A stretch of 64,000 nucleotides of DNA from DASQFQ01 sp038327685 (GCA_038327685.1 JBBQLH010000002.1:1-64000), one strand, 5' to 3'. Positions 8,814 through 17,333 are shown, counted from the first letter of the stretch. Notes: generated by a model not told the origin, from the sequence alone. A program made the numbers and translations.

Positions 8814-10331
8814 GTGGGGGTCGACCAGCCAGACGTGTCGTCGCCTGAGACCGGCGGCCTCGCCGATCGCTACGCCACCGCCTTCGCCGCCCACCTCGAC
8901 GAGGGCGGGGAGAGCGGGCTCGGCGCCGCCTACGCGCTCGGCCGCGAGGCCGTCGGCGGGCAGTACAGCGTGCTCGATTTCGCGGACGCCCATCACCGGG
9001 CGCTGACGGCCGCGCTCGCGGCCGCGCCGGTCGGCCGCCAGGGTGCGATCGTCCAGGCCGCCGCCGAGTTCATCCGCGAGAGCCTGTCGGCGTTCGAGAT
9101 CGCCGCCCGCGGCTATCACGAGGTGCAGGAGATCGCGCGGATCGAGCACGAGCACGTCGAGCAGCTGCGCTCGCTCGCCGACGCCTCGGTGGCGATCAAC
9201 TCCTCGCTCACCGCGGAGGAGATCCTGCAGCTGACCGCCGACGCCGCGCGCGCGGTCCTGGGAGCCCGGCGCGCGTCGATCGCGATCCTGTCCGCCGAGC
9301 CGCGGCGGCCGCCGATCGGGGCGACGTCGCCCGAGCTGCAGGAGAGCTCGGACCCCAACCCGTCGCGGCTCAGCGTCGGCCTGCGCGCGCAGGGCAAGGA
9401 TCTCGGCTCGCTCGAGGTGGTCGACCGGCCCGAGCGCGAGTTCTCCGCCCGCGACGACGCGATCCTCACCCAGCTCGGCGGCCTCGCCTCGGTGGCGATC
9501 GCGAACGCCCGCCTGTACCAGCGGGAGCGCACGATCGCGCGCACGCTCCAGCGCTCCCTGCGACCGGGCGCACTGCCCGACGTGCCCGGCCTCTCCGCCT
9601 CCGTGCGCTTCAACGCGGCGGGCGAGGGCGTCGAGCTCGGCGGCGACTTCTACGACCTCTACCGCGCCCGCGACGGCGGCTGGGCGGCACTGATCGGCGA
9701 CATCCAGGGCAAGGGCCCCGAGGCGGCGGCGGTGACCGCGCTCGCCCGCCACACGCTGCGCGCGGCGGCCGCCTACGAGCACCGCCCCAGCGGGGTCCTC
9801 ACGCTGCTGCATCGCGCCCTGCGCGAGCAGGTCGCCGACGGGCGCTTCTGCACCGTCGCCTACGCCTACATGCAGGTCGTCCCTGGCCACGTGCGGCTGG
9901 AACTGGCGTGCGGCGGGCACCCGCTGCCGTTCATCGTCCACCGCGACGGTCGCGTCGAGGAGGTCGGCCGGCTCGGCACGCTGCTGGGCTCCGACGCCGA
10001 CCCGCTGCTCGCCGACGTCGTGGTCGAGCTCGAGACCGACGACGTGCTCGTCCTCTACACGGACGGCGTCACCGAGGTCCGGCGCCAGCGCCGCGAGGTG
10101 TTCGGCACCGAGCAGCTCGTCGAGCTGCTCCGAGGCTGCGGCGGAATGCGGCCCGACGCCGTCGCCGCTCACGTCGAGCAGGCGGTGATGCACGCGTCGA
10201 TGGGCAACCTGCGCGACGACATGGCCGTGCTCGCGCTGGGGCCCGACGCGAGCACCGCGCAGCAGACTGTCATGCTTCCCGACCCGCCCGGCGCCGAGGC
10301 GGGCGACCCGACAAAGGAGATCGATGGCTGA
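8814..10331 (+). CDS. rsbU: RsbU-like PP2C serine phosphatase with N-terminal RsbU-type and GAF-like domains
   Basis: RsbU enzymes dephosphorylate an anti-anti-sigma factor and so switch on the general stress sigma factor. The 505-residue product has an N-terminal helical region like the RsbT-binding domain (about residues 15-100), a GAF-like sensor domain (about 120-235) and a C-terminal SpoIIE/PP2C domain. Visible metal-site motifs are ELGGDFYDLY, IGDIQGKG and LYTDGVTEV, plus GNLRDDMAVLAL, so it looks active. It is the first gene of an rsbU-R-S-T-X operon and overlaps rsbR by 8 bp. Its target RsbV and the RsbW kinase are not in the window. Confidence 0.85.
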   Translation: MGVDQPDVSSPETGGLADRYATAFAAHLDEGGESGLGAAYALGREAVGGQYSVLDFADAHHRALTAALAAAPVGRQGAIVQAAAEFIRESLSAFEIAARGYHEVQEIARIEHEHVEQLRSLADASVAINSSLTAEEILQLTADAARAVLGARRASIAILSAEPRRPPIGATSPELQESSDPNPSRLSVGLRAQGKDLGSLEVVDRPEREFSARDDAILTQLGGLASVAIANARLYQRERTIARTLQRSLRPGALPDVPGLSASVRFNAAGEGVELGGDFYDLYRARDGGWAALIGDIQGKGPEAAAVTALARHTLRAAAAYEHRPSGVLTLLHRALREQVADGRFCTVAYAYMQVVPGHVRLELACGGHPLPFIVHRDGRVEEVGRLGTLLGSDADPLLADVVVELETDDVLVLYTDGVTEVRRQRREVFGTEQLVELLRGCGGMRPDAVAAHVEQAVMHASMGNLRDDMAVLALGPDASTAQQTVMLPDPPGAEAGDPTKEIDG

Positions 10332-11220
10332 CACCCCCGACGTGACGGCGGGCGACCCCCACGGCGACGCCACCGCCGACCTGCTCAGGGAGCTCGTCTC
10401 CCACCTGCGCGCCAACCGGACCCAGCTGCGCGAGGAGTGGGCGCGCCGGATCTCGGACACGCGGCTGCTCACGGCGCTGACGCAGGAGGAGATCTTCTCC
10501 GAGGCCACGTCGATCTACGACTCCTACGTCGGGGTGCTCGAGACGGGCTCCGTCGAGGCGCTGCAGGACTACGCGCGCAACCTCTCCGAGCGCATCATCC
10601 CGCGCGGGGTCGAGGTCGACGAGGTCGTCGGCATCGTGCTGCTGCTGCGCGACGTGCTCGCCCGCTCGCTGTTCGAGAAGTACCAGACCGACTTCGACCT
10701 GCTCAACAAGGTCCTCGACGCCTACGAGCCGGCGGCGAACCGGATCGCCAACACGGTGGCCGGCAACTTCGTCGGCGAGCGCGAGCGCGTCATCCGCCAG
10801 CAGCAGGAGGCGATCCGCGAGCTCTCCACGCCGGTGCTGCAGGTCCGCGAGCGGCTGCTGATCCTCCCGATCATCGGTGTGCTCGACGGCCAGCGCGCGC
10901 GTCAGCTGACCGAGCAGCTGCTGCGGGGGATCCGGGCGAACCGCGCGAAGGTGGTCGTGATCGACATCACCGGTGTCCCGACGATCGACTCGACGGTCGC
11001 CAACCACCTCGTCCAGACGGTCGAGGCCTCGCGCCTGATGGGCGCGAGCGTGATCATCACCGGCCTCTCCTCCGACATCGCGCAGACGCTGGTCACGCTC
11101 GGCGTGGACCTCTCGAAGGTCAACGCGGTGGGCGACCTCCAGGGCGGCATCGAGGAGGCCGAGCGGCTGCTGGGCTACGAGGTCACCCAGGGCGACTACC
11201 TGCCGTCCGAGGCGCGCTAG
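10324..11220 (+). CDS. rsbR: Stressosome protein RsbR (RsbRD-type N-terminal domain plus STAS)
   Basis: RsbR and RsbS build the stressosome, a cytoplasmic signalling shell that holds RsbT. The 298-residue product has an all-helical N-terminal domain (about residues 15-150) of the RsbRD type rather than a globin, a linker helix and a C-terminal STAS domain (about 165-285). The phosphorylation region is DITGVPTIDSTVANHL, where a Ser/Thr pair is available to RsbT. A strong AAAGGAGAT ribosome site precedes the ATG. The gene sits directly before rsbS and rsbT, as in other stressosome modules. The signal sensed by the N-terminal domain is unknown. Confidence 0.88.
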   Translation: MADTPDVTAGDPHGDATADLLRELVSHLRANRTQLREEWARRISDTRLLTALTQEEIFSEATSIYDSYVGVLETGSVEALQDYARNLSERIIPRGVEVDEVVGIVLLLRDVLARSLFEKYQTDFDLLNKVLDAYEPAANRIANTVAGNFVGERERVIRQQQEAIRELSTPVLQVRERLLILPIIGVLDGQRARQLTEQLLRGIRANRAKVVVIDITGVPTIDSTVANHLVQTVEASRLMGASVIITGLSSDIAQTLVTLGVDLSKVNAVGDLQGGIEEAERLLGYEVTQGDYLPSEAR

Positions 11221-11595
11221 TTGGCGGTCCCGATCCTCAAGCAGGGCCCGGTCCTGATCGCCTCGATCCAGACGGCGCTCACGGACACGGACGTCCTGCA
11301 GCTGCGCGAGGACGTCATGAGCCAGGTCACGCGGCACCGCTCGCGCGGGATCATCGTCGACGTGACCGCGCTCGACGTCATGGACTCGTTCGTGTCGCGT
11401 TCCCTGCGTGGGATCGCCCACATGACGCGGTTGCGGGGTGCCGAGACCGTGATCGTCGGCATCCAGCCCGAGGTGGCCTTCGCGATGGTGCAGCTGGGGA
11501 TGAAGTTCGAGGACGTACAGACGGCCCTCGACCTCGAGGAGGGCCTCGCCTTGCTGCGCACCGAGCTCAAGGAGCCGCTCGACGGTGGAGGCTGA
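11221..11595 (+). CDS. rsbS: Stressosome scaffold protein RsbS (single STAS domain)
   Basis: RsbS is the antagonist that sequesters the kinase RsbT until phosphorylated. The 124-residue product is a STAS domain alone, with the strand GIIVDVTALDVMDSF carrying Ser56 at the position phosphorylated in Bacillus RsbS. The TTG start at 11221 follows the rsbR stop with no gap, and no better start lies before the conserved first strand VPILKQGPVLI. The end overlaps rsbT by 11 bp. Length and motif match the family closely. Confidence 0.9.
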   Translation: MAVPILKQGPVLIASIQTALTDTDVLQLREDVMSQVTRHRSRGIIVDVTALDVMDSFVSRSLRGIAHMTRLRGAETVIVGIQPEVAFAMVQLGMKFEDVQTALDLEEGLALLRTELKEPLDGGG

Positions 11596-12013
11596 GAGCC
11601 GGATCGCGATCGAGTCAGACGCGGACGTGGTCACTGCCCGCCAGCGGGCGCGCGAGCTGGCCGGCGAGCTCGACCTGAGCTCCACGGACCAGACGCTGCT
11701 CGCCACCGCGATCTCCGAGGTCGCCCGGAACATCACCCACTACGCGACCCGTGGCGAGGTGCGCCTGCGCGTCATCCGCAACGGCGACGGCCGGGAGGGG
11801 ATCGAGGTCGTCGCCTCGGACCAGGGCCCTGGGATCGCCGACATCGAGCGCGCTCTGCAGGACGGCTACACGACCGGCGGCGGCCTCGGCCTCGGGCTCC
11901 CGGGGGCGCGGCGGCTGGTGGACGAGTTCGACATCCAGAGCGGGCCGAGCGAGGGCACGACGGTGACGCTCGTCATGTGGGGCCGCAGCGCGAGCAGGGG
12001 CGTGCGTGCCTGA
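11585..12013 (+). CDS. rsbT: Serine/threonine kinase RsbT (GHKL anti-sigma-factor-like)
   Basis: RsbT phosphorylates RsbR and RsbS and, once released, activates RsbU. The 142-residue GHKL-fold protein has the N-box SEVARNITHYA, the G1 box ASDQGPGI and the G2 region GGGLGLGLPGARRLVDEF. These features separate it from RsbW mainly by context. The GTG start lies inside the end of rsbS, and the end overlaps rsbX by 8 bp. It is the catalytic switch of the operon. Confidence 0.9.
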   Translation: MEAESRIAIESDADVVTARQRARELAGELDLSSTDQTLLATAISEVARNITHYATRGEVRLRVIRNGDGREGIEVVASDQGPGIADIERALQDGYTTGGGLGLGLPGARRLVDEFDIQSGPSEGTTVTLVMWGRSASRGVRA

Positions 12014-12620
12014 GGAGCCGGCCTGGCCCGCCGCGCTCGAGCGCGGCGAGGCGGGCGCGCCGCTCGCGGGCGAGAGCCGCTCGGGCGACCTGGCGGTGTT
12101 CGCGCCCTATGACGGCGGCGCGCTCGTGGCCACGATCGACGGCCTCGGGCACGGCGACGCGGCGGCCGACGCGGCGGAGGCCGCCGCGGCCGTGCTGCGC
12201 GTGCGCCCGGACGAGCGCCCCGAGCCCCTGCTCCGGCGCTGCCACGACGCCCTGCGCTCCACCCGCGGGGTCGTGGCCACGCTCGCCTGGTTCGACCTCA
12301 CGACGGGCGGCTTGACCTGGACCGGGATCGGCAACGTCGAGGGCCGGCTCGTGCGCGCGGACCGGGGCCGCGGCGACTCCGATGACTCCCCCACGCTGTT
12401 CGGCGGCGTGCTCGGGTGGTCGCTGCCCTCCGTGCGGGTGGTGCGGACCCAGCTCGCGCCCGGCGACTGCGTGGTGATGGCCACCGACGGCGTCGCCGCC
12501 GACTTCGGCTCCTCGCTGATGCCGCGCGTCCCGGCGCCCGAGCAGGCGGAGCGGGTCCTGGCCTCGCACGCGCGGGGCTCCGACGACGCGCTCGTCGTCG
12601 CCGTCCGCTACCTGCCATGA
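12006..12620 (+). CDS. rsbX: RsbX-like feedback phosphatase (SpoIIE/PP2C domain)
   Basis: RsbX resets the stressosome by dephosphorylating RsbS and RsbR. The 204-residue product is a minimal PP2C domain with ATIDGLGHGDAA, the ITTG-like strand LTWTGIGNVEG and VMATDGVAADF, and a C-terminal RGSDDALVVAVRY carrying the metal-binding Asp pair. It has no sensor domain, as in RsbX. GTG at 12006 overlaps rsbT, and the TGA overlaps the next ATG (ATGA). Confidence 0.85.
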   Translation: MPEEPAWPAALERGEAGAPLAGESRSGDLAVFAPYDGGALVATIDGLGHGDAAADAAEAAAAVLRVRPDERPEPLLRRCHDALRSTRGVVATLAWFDLTTGGLTWTGIGNVEGRLVRADRGRGDSDDSPTLFGGVLGWSLPSVRVVRTQLAPGDCVVMATDGVAADFGSSLMPRVPAPEQAERVLASHARGSDDALVVAVRYLP

Positions 12621-13108
12621 GCAGCATCCGGCCGTGTCGCGATGACGAGCGCCCCGCGATCCTCGCGATCGTCAACGCCGCTGCCGAGGCCTACCGCGGC
12701 GTGATCCCCGCCGATCGCTGGCGCGAGCCCTACATGCCGGCGGACGAGCTCGACGCCGAGATCGCGGCCGGCGTGGTGTTCTGGGGCCACGAGGCGGACG
12801 GCGAGCTGGCCGGGATCATGGGCATCCAGCCGGTGCGCGACGTCGAGCTGATCCGCCATGCCTACACCGCGCCCGGCCGCCAGGGCCAGGGCATCGGCAG
12901 CGCCCTGCTCCAGCACCTGGCGAGCCGCAGCACGCGGCCGATGCTCGTCGGCACCTGGGCCGCCGCCGAGTGGGCGATCCGCTTCTACCGCCGGCACGGG
13001 TTCGAGCCGGTGCCGGCGGAGCGTGGAGCCGCCCTGCTGGAGCGGTACTGGTCGATCCCGGGGCGCCAGGTCGAGACGTCGGTGGTGCTGGCTGGGCCTC
13101 CGAGGTAA
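12617..13108 (+). CDS. GNAT-family N-acetyltransferase
   Basis: The 163-residue product has the acetyl-CoA-binding motif A region with GRQGQGIGSALLQHL (R/Q-x-x-G-x-G pattern) and the later IRFYRRHGFEPV typical of GNAT enzymes. The substrate is unknown. It is translationally coupled to rsbX by an ATGA overlap and closes the stressosome operon, so it may be expressed with it. Nothing in the sequence ties it mechanistically to the stress response. A long palindrome starts 4 bp after its stop. Confidence 0.8.
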   Translation: MSSIRPCRDDERPAILAIVNAAAEAYRGVIPADRWREPYMPADELDAEIAAGVVFWGHEADGELAGIMGIQPVRDVELIRHAYTAPGRQGQGIGSALLQHLASRSTRPMLVGTWAAAEWAIRFYRRHGFEPVPAERGAALLERYWSIPGRQVETSVVLAGPPR

Positions 13109-13112
13109 GCGC

Positions 13113-13251
13113 GGCGAACGTCAACTGCGGCTGGTATTGAGCAGGGTTCGGGTGTGAGTGGCGGGGGTGTGGTCACTTGACCCGAAGAATTGGGGTCAAG
13201 TGACCACACCCCCTCAAACTCACCCCTACCCAGCCGCCGTTGACGTTCGCC
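13113..13251. repeat. 139-bp nested palindrome between convergent genes
   Basis: Outer arms of 22 bp (13113-13134 and 13230-13251) match with one mismatch. Inner arms of 21 bp (13163-13183 and 13193-13213) match perfectly around a 9-nt loop. The parts between hold a weaker pairing (GTGAGT with ACTCAC) and a bulge. As RNA or single-stranded DNA it would fold into one long hairpin. There is no T-tract, so an intrinsic terminator of the classical kind is not obvious. It could be a bidirectional terminator for the convergent acetyltransferase and CBS genes, or a non-autonomous mobile palindrome. Confidence 0.9.
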
Positions 13252-13269
13252 GGTCCTGCCGCGAACGAC

Positions 13270-13695
13270 CTACGCGCTCGCGACCCCCACCGCCGGCGAC
13301 TGCGGCACCTCACAGCTCGCCCCGTCGTCGGTCCAGCAGCGGACGATGTCGCGCACGGAGAGCACGCCCGCGGCCTCGCCGCCGTCGATCACGATCAGGT
13401 GGCGGAAGCCGCCGCGGACCATCGCGGCCGCGCCCTGCTCGAGCGACCAGTCCGGCGCGGCGAAGACGAGGTCCGCGGTCAGGTGGTCGGCGACGCGCTC
13501 CGTGTCGGGATCCTGACCCTCGCCGATCGAGTGCAGGATGTCGCGCTCGGTGAGGATGCCGAGGCCCTGGGCTTCGGGGTCGATCACGACCGCGGCCCCG
13601 ACGCGGCGCCGAGCCATCGCGGACGCTGCCTGGCGGAGCGTATGCCCCGGACCGACCGTCAGCACAATCGTGCTCATGCCGTCCCGCACCTGCAT
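13270..13695 (-). CDS. Two-CBS-domain protein
   Basis: The 141-residue product is a CBS pair (about residues 8-65 and 75-130) with the typical ends GAAVVIDPEAQGLGILTERD and HLIVIDGGEAAGVLSVRDI. CBS pairs bind adenosyl ligands such as AMP, ATP or SAM and regulate partner proteins; no partner domain is fused here. A perfect 17-bp palindrome lies about 30 bp upstream. The gene is divergent from an AraC-type regulator and convergent to the stressosome operon. Confidence 0.85.
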   Translation of the reverse strand: MQVRDGMSTIVLTVGPGHTLRQAASAMARRRVGAAVVIDPEAQGLGILTERDILHSIGEGQDPDTERVADHLTADLVFAAPDWSLEQGAAAMVRGGFRHLIVIDGGEAAGVLSVRDIVRCWTDDGASCEVPQSPAVGVASA

Positions 13696-13725
13696 CCGGC
13701 CACACCTCCGTCAGGAACGCTTGCA

Positions 13726-13742
13726 ACGATTGCCGCAATCGT
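13726..13742. promoter_or_regulatory. Perfect 17-bp palindrome, candidate operator
   Basis: ACGATTGC and GCAATCGT flank a single central C. It lies 31 bp before the CBS gene start and about 100 bp before the AraC-type gene, in the 148-bp divergent region. It could be bound by a dimeric regulator. AraC-type proteins more often bind direct repeats, so the binder need not be the neighbour. Confidence 0.45.
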
Positions 13743-13843
13743 ACCTCGTCGGGCCGACGGGCGGCAGGAGCGGCAACGCGCCAGCTCGGCCCGAACCGAG
13801 CATCAACAGATCCACTTGGCGCGTTCGGGCGTATTGATCCTGC

Positions 13844-14251
13844 GTGCCCACCCAGCGCCCCAACACCGTCCGTCACCGCACAAGCCTGTTCCACGACGCC
13901 GTCGCGATCGTCGAGCAGGACTACGCGAGCGAGCTCTCCCTCGACGACATCGCCCGCCGCGTCGCGTCCTCGCGCCGCCAGCTGCAGCGCGCCTACGCCG
14001 AGATCGGCCACACGACGTTCCGCGAGCACCTCACGCGCGTGCGGATGGAGCGGGCGGCCGAGCTCCTGGCGCGCCGCGGCCTGACCGTGCGCGAGGTCGC
14101 CCACCGGGTCGGCTACCGGCAGCCGGCCCAGTTCGCCAAGGCGTTCCGGCGCCATCAGGGCCTCGCCCCCTCCGCCTTCCGCTCCGGCGGGGCGGCCGAC
14201 GACGAGGGCCATCGACCAGGCCGGCACGGCGGCTTGGCGCGCGCGGCCTAG
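13844..14251 (+). CDS. AraC-family DNA-binding protein (HTH domain only)
   Basis: The 135-residue product is almost entirely an AraC-type double helix-turn-helix. The first HTH contains LDDIARRVASSRRQLQRAY and the second VREVAHRVGYRQPAQFAKAF, followed by the conserved RRHQGLAPSAFR. There is no effector-binding domain, so it may act constitutively or respond to another protein. GTG at 13844 gives a short N-terminus; TATTGAT lies a few bases upstream. It sits between the divergent CBS gene and the caa3 oxidase operon, which it may regulate; that is inference from position. Confidence 0.85.
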   Translation: MPTQRPNTVRHRTSLFHDAVAIVEQDYASELSLDDIARRVASSRRQLQRAYAEIGHTTFREHLTRVRMERAAELLARRGLTVREVAHRVGYRQPAQFAKAFRRHQGLAPSAFRSGGAADDEGHRPGRHGGLARAA

Positions 14252-14291
14252 CCACGCCTGACGGCGCGTTCCCTCTGTCGCGCCGGTTGCA

Positions 14292-14297
14292 TAGGAT
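14292..14297 (+). promoter_or_regulatory. Candidate -10 box of the caa3 oxidase operon
   Basis: TAGGAT lies 9 nt before the ATG of the CuA-cytochrome c gene. The context CATAGGATGCC is identical to that before the enoyl-CoA hydratase gene at 4 kb. Confidence 0.5.
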
Positions 14298-14306
14298 GCC
14301 GCCCCC

Positions 14307-15374
14307 ATGGGCGAGCAAGACTCTGGCCGTAAGCACCTGCTGCCCCTGCTGGCGATCGGCGCGATCGCGTCGGCCTGCGGCATCGGCCTCGGCCTGCTGA
14401 TCAACTGGTTCCCCATCGCGGCCTCGGAGGAGGCCAAGCCGATCGACACGCTGTGGGACGTCCTGCTGATCGTCTCCGTGCCGATCTTCGTGATGGTCCA
14501 GACGATCGTGCTCTACAGCGTGTGGCGGTGGCGCATGAAGCCCGGCCAGGAGCTCGAGGACGGCCCGCCGATCCACGGCAACACGCGGCTCGAGGTGATC
14601 TGGACCGCGGCCCCGGCGATCATCCTCGTCGCCCTCTGCTCCTACGCCTACGCGGTGCTCCACGACATCGAGAAGGCCGAGGCCAACGAGATGAAGGTCC
14701 GCGTCGTCGGCGAGCAGTTCACGTGGACCTTCTTCTATCCCGGTTCGGGCGGCGGCAAGGAGCTCGCCTCCAGCCAGCTCTACCTGCCCAAGGGCAAGGC
14801 GATCCGCTTCGACGTCCAGTCCAAGGACGTCCTGCACGACTTCTGGGTGCCCGCCTTCCGTCAGAAGATCGACGCGGTGCCGGGTATCACCACGCACATC
14901 CGGGTGCGCCCGATCAAGACCGGCACGTTCCCGGTCGTCTGCGCCGAGCTGTGCGGCCTCGGCCACTCCGTCATGCGCCAGAGCGCCCACGTGGTCTCGC
15001 CCGGCGCCTTCGACAAGTGGCTCGCCGACATGAAGGCCAAGGCGGCCGGCGGCGGCAAGCCGGCCGGTGGCGCTGCGGGCGGCGGCGGTGCGGCCCCCGA
15101 CGCCAAGACGCTGTTCGCGAGCGGCGCCTCGCCCGCGTGCGGCTCCTGCCACACACTCGCCGACGCGGGCGCGAACGGCACGGTCGGGCCGAACCTCGAC
15201 AAGGTGCTCAAGGGCAAGAACGCGGCCTTCATCCAGCAGTCGATCGAGGACCCGGGCGCCCAGATCGAGAAGGGCTTCCAGGACGGCATCATGCCGACGA
15301 ACTACAAGGACACCCTCCAGCCGGAGGAGATCAAGGCGCTGACCGATTACCTTGTCAAGGTCGCGAGCAAGTGA
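14307..15374 (+). CDS. ctaC: Cytochrome c oxidase subunit II fused to cytochrome c (caa3 type)
   Basis: The 355-residue protein joins a CuA subunit to a C-terminal cytochrome c, as in caa3 oxidases, so electrons can pass from the heme c straight to CuA. There are two or three N-terminal helices. CuA ligands are His177, Cys212, Cys216, His220 and Met223. A Gly/Ala-rich linker (about 245-265) leads to the heme-binding CGSCH at 278-282, with a likely axial Met329 in DGIMPTNY. It starts the second oxidase operon and is followed by ctaD after 13 bp. It differs from the copy at 4.9 kb, which lacks heme c. Confidence 0.95.
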   Translation: MGEQDSGRKHLLPLLAIGAIASACGIGLGLLINWFPIAASEEAKPIDTLWDVLLIVSVPIFVMVQTIVLYSVWRWRMKPGQELEDGPPIHGNTRLEVIWTAAPAIILVALCSYAYAVLHDIEKAEANEMKVRVVGEQFTWTFFYPGSGGGKELASSQLYLPKGKAIRFDVQSKDVLHDFWVPAFRQKIDAVPGITTHIRVRPIKTGTFPVVCAELCGLGHSVMRQSAHVVSPGAFDKWLADMKAKAAGGGKPAGGAAGGGGAAPDAKTLFASGASPACGSCHTLADAGANGTVGPNLDKVLKGKNAAFIQQSIEDPGAQIEKGFQDGIMPTNYKDTLQPEEIKALTDYLVKVASK

Positions 15375-15387
15375 TGAGAGGAGGGTG

Positions 15388-17331
15388 ATGGCGGCGAGGT
15401 TGAGAGCTCCAGGGCTGATCCGCGCAGGGCTGTTCGTCGTGCTCGGCGTGCTGGTCGCGGCCGTGATCGTCACGATCGCGCGCGCCGCCTACGGCTTCTC
15501 GAACCCGTTCGACGGCGCCGACGGCTGGGACGTGAAGTTCCAGGACGCGGTGCTGACCGTCGGGCTGATCTCGTCGGGCCTGTTCTTCCTCGTCGGGATC
15601 GGCGGCTTCGACTACTGGTTCTACTGGGCCTCGGGCAAGCCGACCCGCCCCGAGGACCACTCCTCCCACGGCGCGACGAGCTGGAAGGACTACTTCCGCG
15701 TCAACACCGATCACAAGGTGATCGGCATCCAGTACGTCTGCACCTCGTTCTTCTTCATGCTCGTCGGCGGTCTGCTGGCGATGCTCATCCGCGCCGAGCT
15801 GGCGGCGCCGGGCTCGCAGTTCGTCGACGCCAACGCCTACAACGGGCTGTTCAGCGTCCACGCGTCGCTGATGATCTTCCTGTTCATCATCCCGGTCTTC
15901 GCCGGGCTGGCGAACTTCGTCATCCCGCTCATGATCGGCGCGCCGGACATGGCGTTCCCGCGCCTGAACGCGCTCTCCTTCTGGATGCTGCCGGTGGGCG
16001 GGATCATGATGGCGGCCTCCTTCCTCGCGCCCGGCGGCTCGTTCTCGACCGGCTGGACCGCCTACGCGCCGCTCTCCACGGAGGTGCCGATCGGTCAGCT
16101 GTTCTTCACGATCGGAGTCCAGTTCGCCGGCGCCTCGTCGATCGCCACGGCGCTGAACTTCCTCGTGACGATCATCACGATGCGCGCGCCGGGCATGAGC
16201 TTCTGGCGCATGCCGCTGCTGGTGTGGGCGAACTTCTCGACCTCGCTGCTGGTCGTGATCGCCACGCCGTTCGTCGCGTCCTCCCAGTTCTTCGTCCTGC
16301 TCGACTATGCGCTGGGCTTCAACTTCTTCCAGGCCAGCAAGGGCGGTGACGTGCTGATGTACCAGCACGTCTTCTGGTTCTACTCTCACCCGGCGGTCTA
16401 CATCATGATGCTGCCGGGCTTCGGGATCGTGTCAGAGATCCTCGCCGTCAAGGCCCGAAAGCCGATCTTCGGCTACCGGATGATGGCGTTCTCGCTGCTG
16501 GCGATCGTGCTGCTCGGCTTCACCGTCTGGGCGCACCACATGTTCGTCTCGGGCATGCAGAGCTGGATTCGCATCCCGATGATGGTCACGACCGCGATCA
16601 TCGCCGTCCCGACGGGGATCAAGATCTTCTCCTGGCTGGCGACGCTGTGGCGGGGCGTCCTGCACGTCGACACGCCGATGCTGTTCGTGCTCGGCTTCCT
16701 GACGATGTTCACCCTCGGCGGCATCTCGGGGGTGATGCTCGCCATGGTGCCGCTGACGATCCACGTCTCGGACACCTACTTCATCGTCGCCCACATCCAC
16801 TACGTGCTGTTCGGCGGCTCGCTGTTCACGATCTACGCCGGCGTCTACTACTGGTTCCCGAAGATGACGGGCCGGATGTTCGACGAGAAGCTCGGCAAGC
16901 TGCACTTCTGGCTGACGTTCGTCGGCTTCAACGCGACCTTCGCGCCGATGCACGTGATCGGCGTGCAGGGCATGCCGCGACGGGTCGCCGACTACCCGGA
17001 GCAGTTCGCGAGCTGGAACCTGTTCATCTCGATCGCGAGCTTCGGGCTCGGGCTCTCGACGCTCGTGTTCGTCTACAACATGGTCTCGTCGTGGCGCGGC
17101 GGCGCCCGCGCGGAGGCGAACCCGTGGCGCTCGCTGACGCTCGAATGGCAGGTCTCCTCGCCGCCCCCGATCTTCAACTTCGACAACGTCCCCACGGTCG
17201 TCGGCGGGCCCTACGAGTACGGCGTGCCGGGTGCGGTCCACGGGATCTTCCGGCCCGCGGAGGAGGACGTCCCGACCGAGGCCGAGCCGCAAGCCGTGCC
17301 GGCCGGTGAGTCCGGCCGGAGGGACGAGTAG
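15388..17331 (+). CDS. ctaD: Cytochrome c oxidase subunit I (A2-type) with N-terminal two-helix extension, second locus
   Basis: The 647-residue catalytic subunit is about 75 residues longer than the first copy. The extra N-terminus holds two membrane helices (about residues 10-30 and 50-75) and a polar loop before the usual core, which starts near FRVNTDHKVIGIQY. Core ligands are visible in SVHASLMIF, FWFYSHPAVY, WAHHMF and HIHYVLF, again with the YSHP motif of A2-type enzymes. ATG at 15388 is preceded by GAGAGGAGGGTG, a strong ribosome site. The next gene starts 2 bp after its stop. Confidence 0.95.
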   Translation: MAARLRAPGLIRAGLFVVLGVLVAAVIVTIARAAYGFSNPFDGADGWDVKFQDAVLTVGLISSGLFFLVGIGGFDYWFYWASGKPTRPEDHSSHGATSWKDYFRVNTDHKVIGIQYVCTSFFFMLVGGLLAMLIRAELAAPGSQFVDANAYNGLFSVHASLMIFLFIIPVFAGLANFVIPLMIGAPDMAFPRLNALSFWMLPVGGIMMAASFLAPGGSFSTGWTAYAPLSTEVPIGQLFFTIGVQFAGASSIATALNFLVTIITMRAPGMSFWRMPLLVWANFSTSLLVVIATPFVASSQFFVLLDYALGFNFFQASKGGDVLMYQHVFWFYSHPAVYIMMLPGFGIVSEILAVKARKPIFGYRMMAFSLLAIVLLGFTVWAHHMFVSGMQSWIRIPMMVTTAIIAVPTGIKIFSWLATLWRGVLHVDTPMLFVLGFLTMFTLGGISGVMLAMVPLTIHVSDTYFIVAHIHYVLFGGSLFTIYAGVYYWFPKMTGRMFDEKLGKLHFWLTFVGFNATFAPMHVIGVQGMPRRVADYPEQFASWNLFISIASFGLGLSTLVFVYNMVSSWRGGARAEANPWRSLTLEWQVSSPPPIFNFDNVPTVVGGPYEYGVPGAVHGIFRPAEEDVPTEAEPQAVPAGESGRRDE

Positions 17332-17333
17332 CC

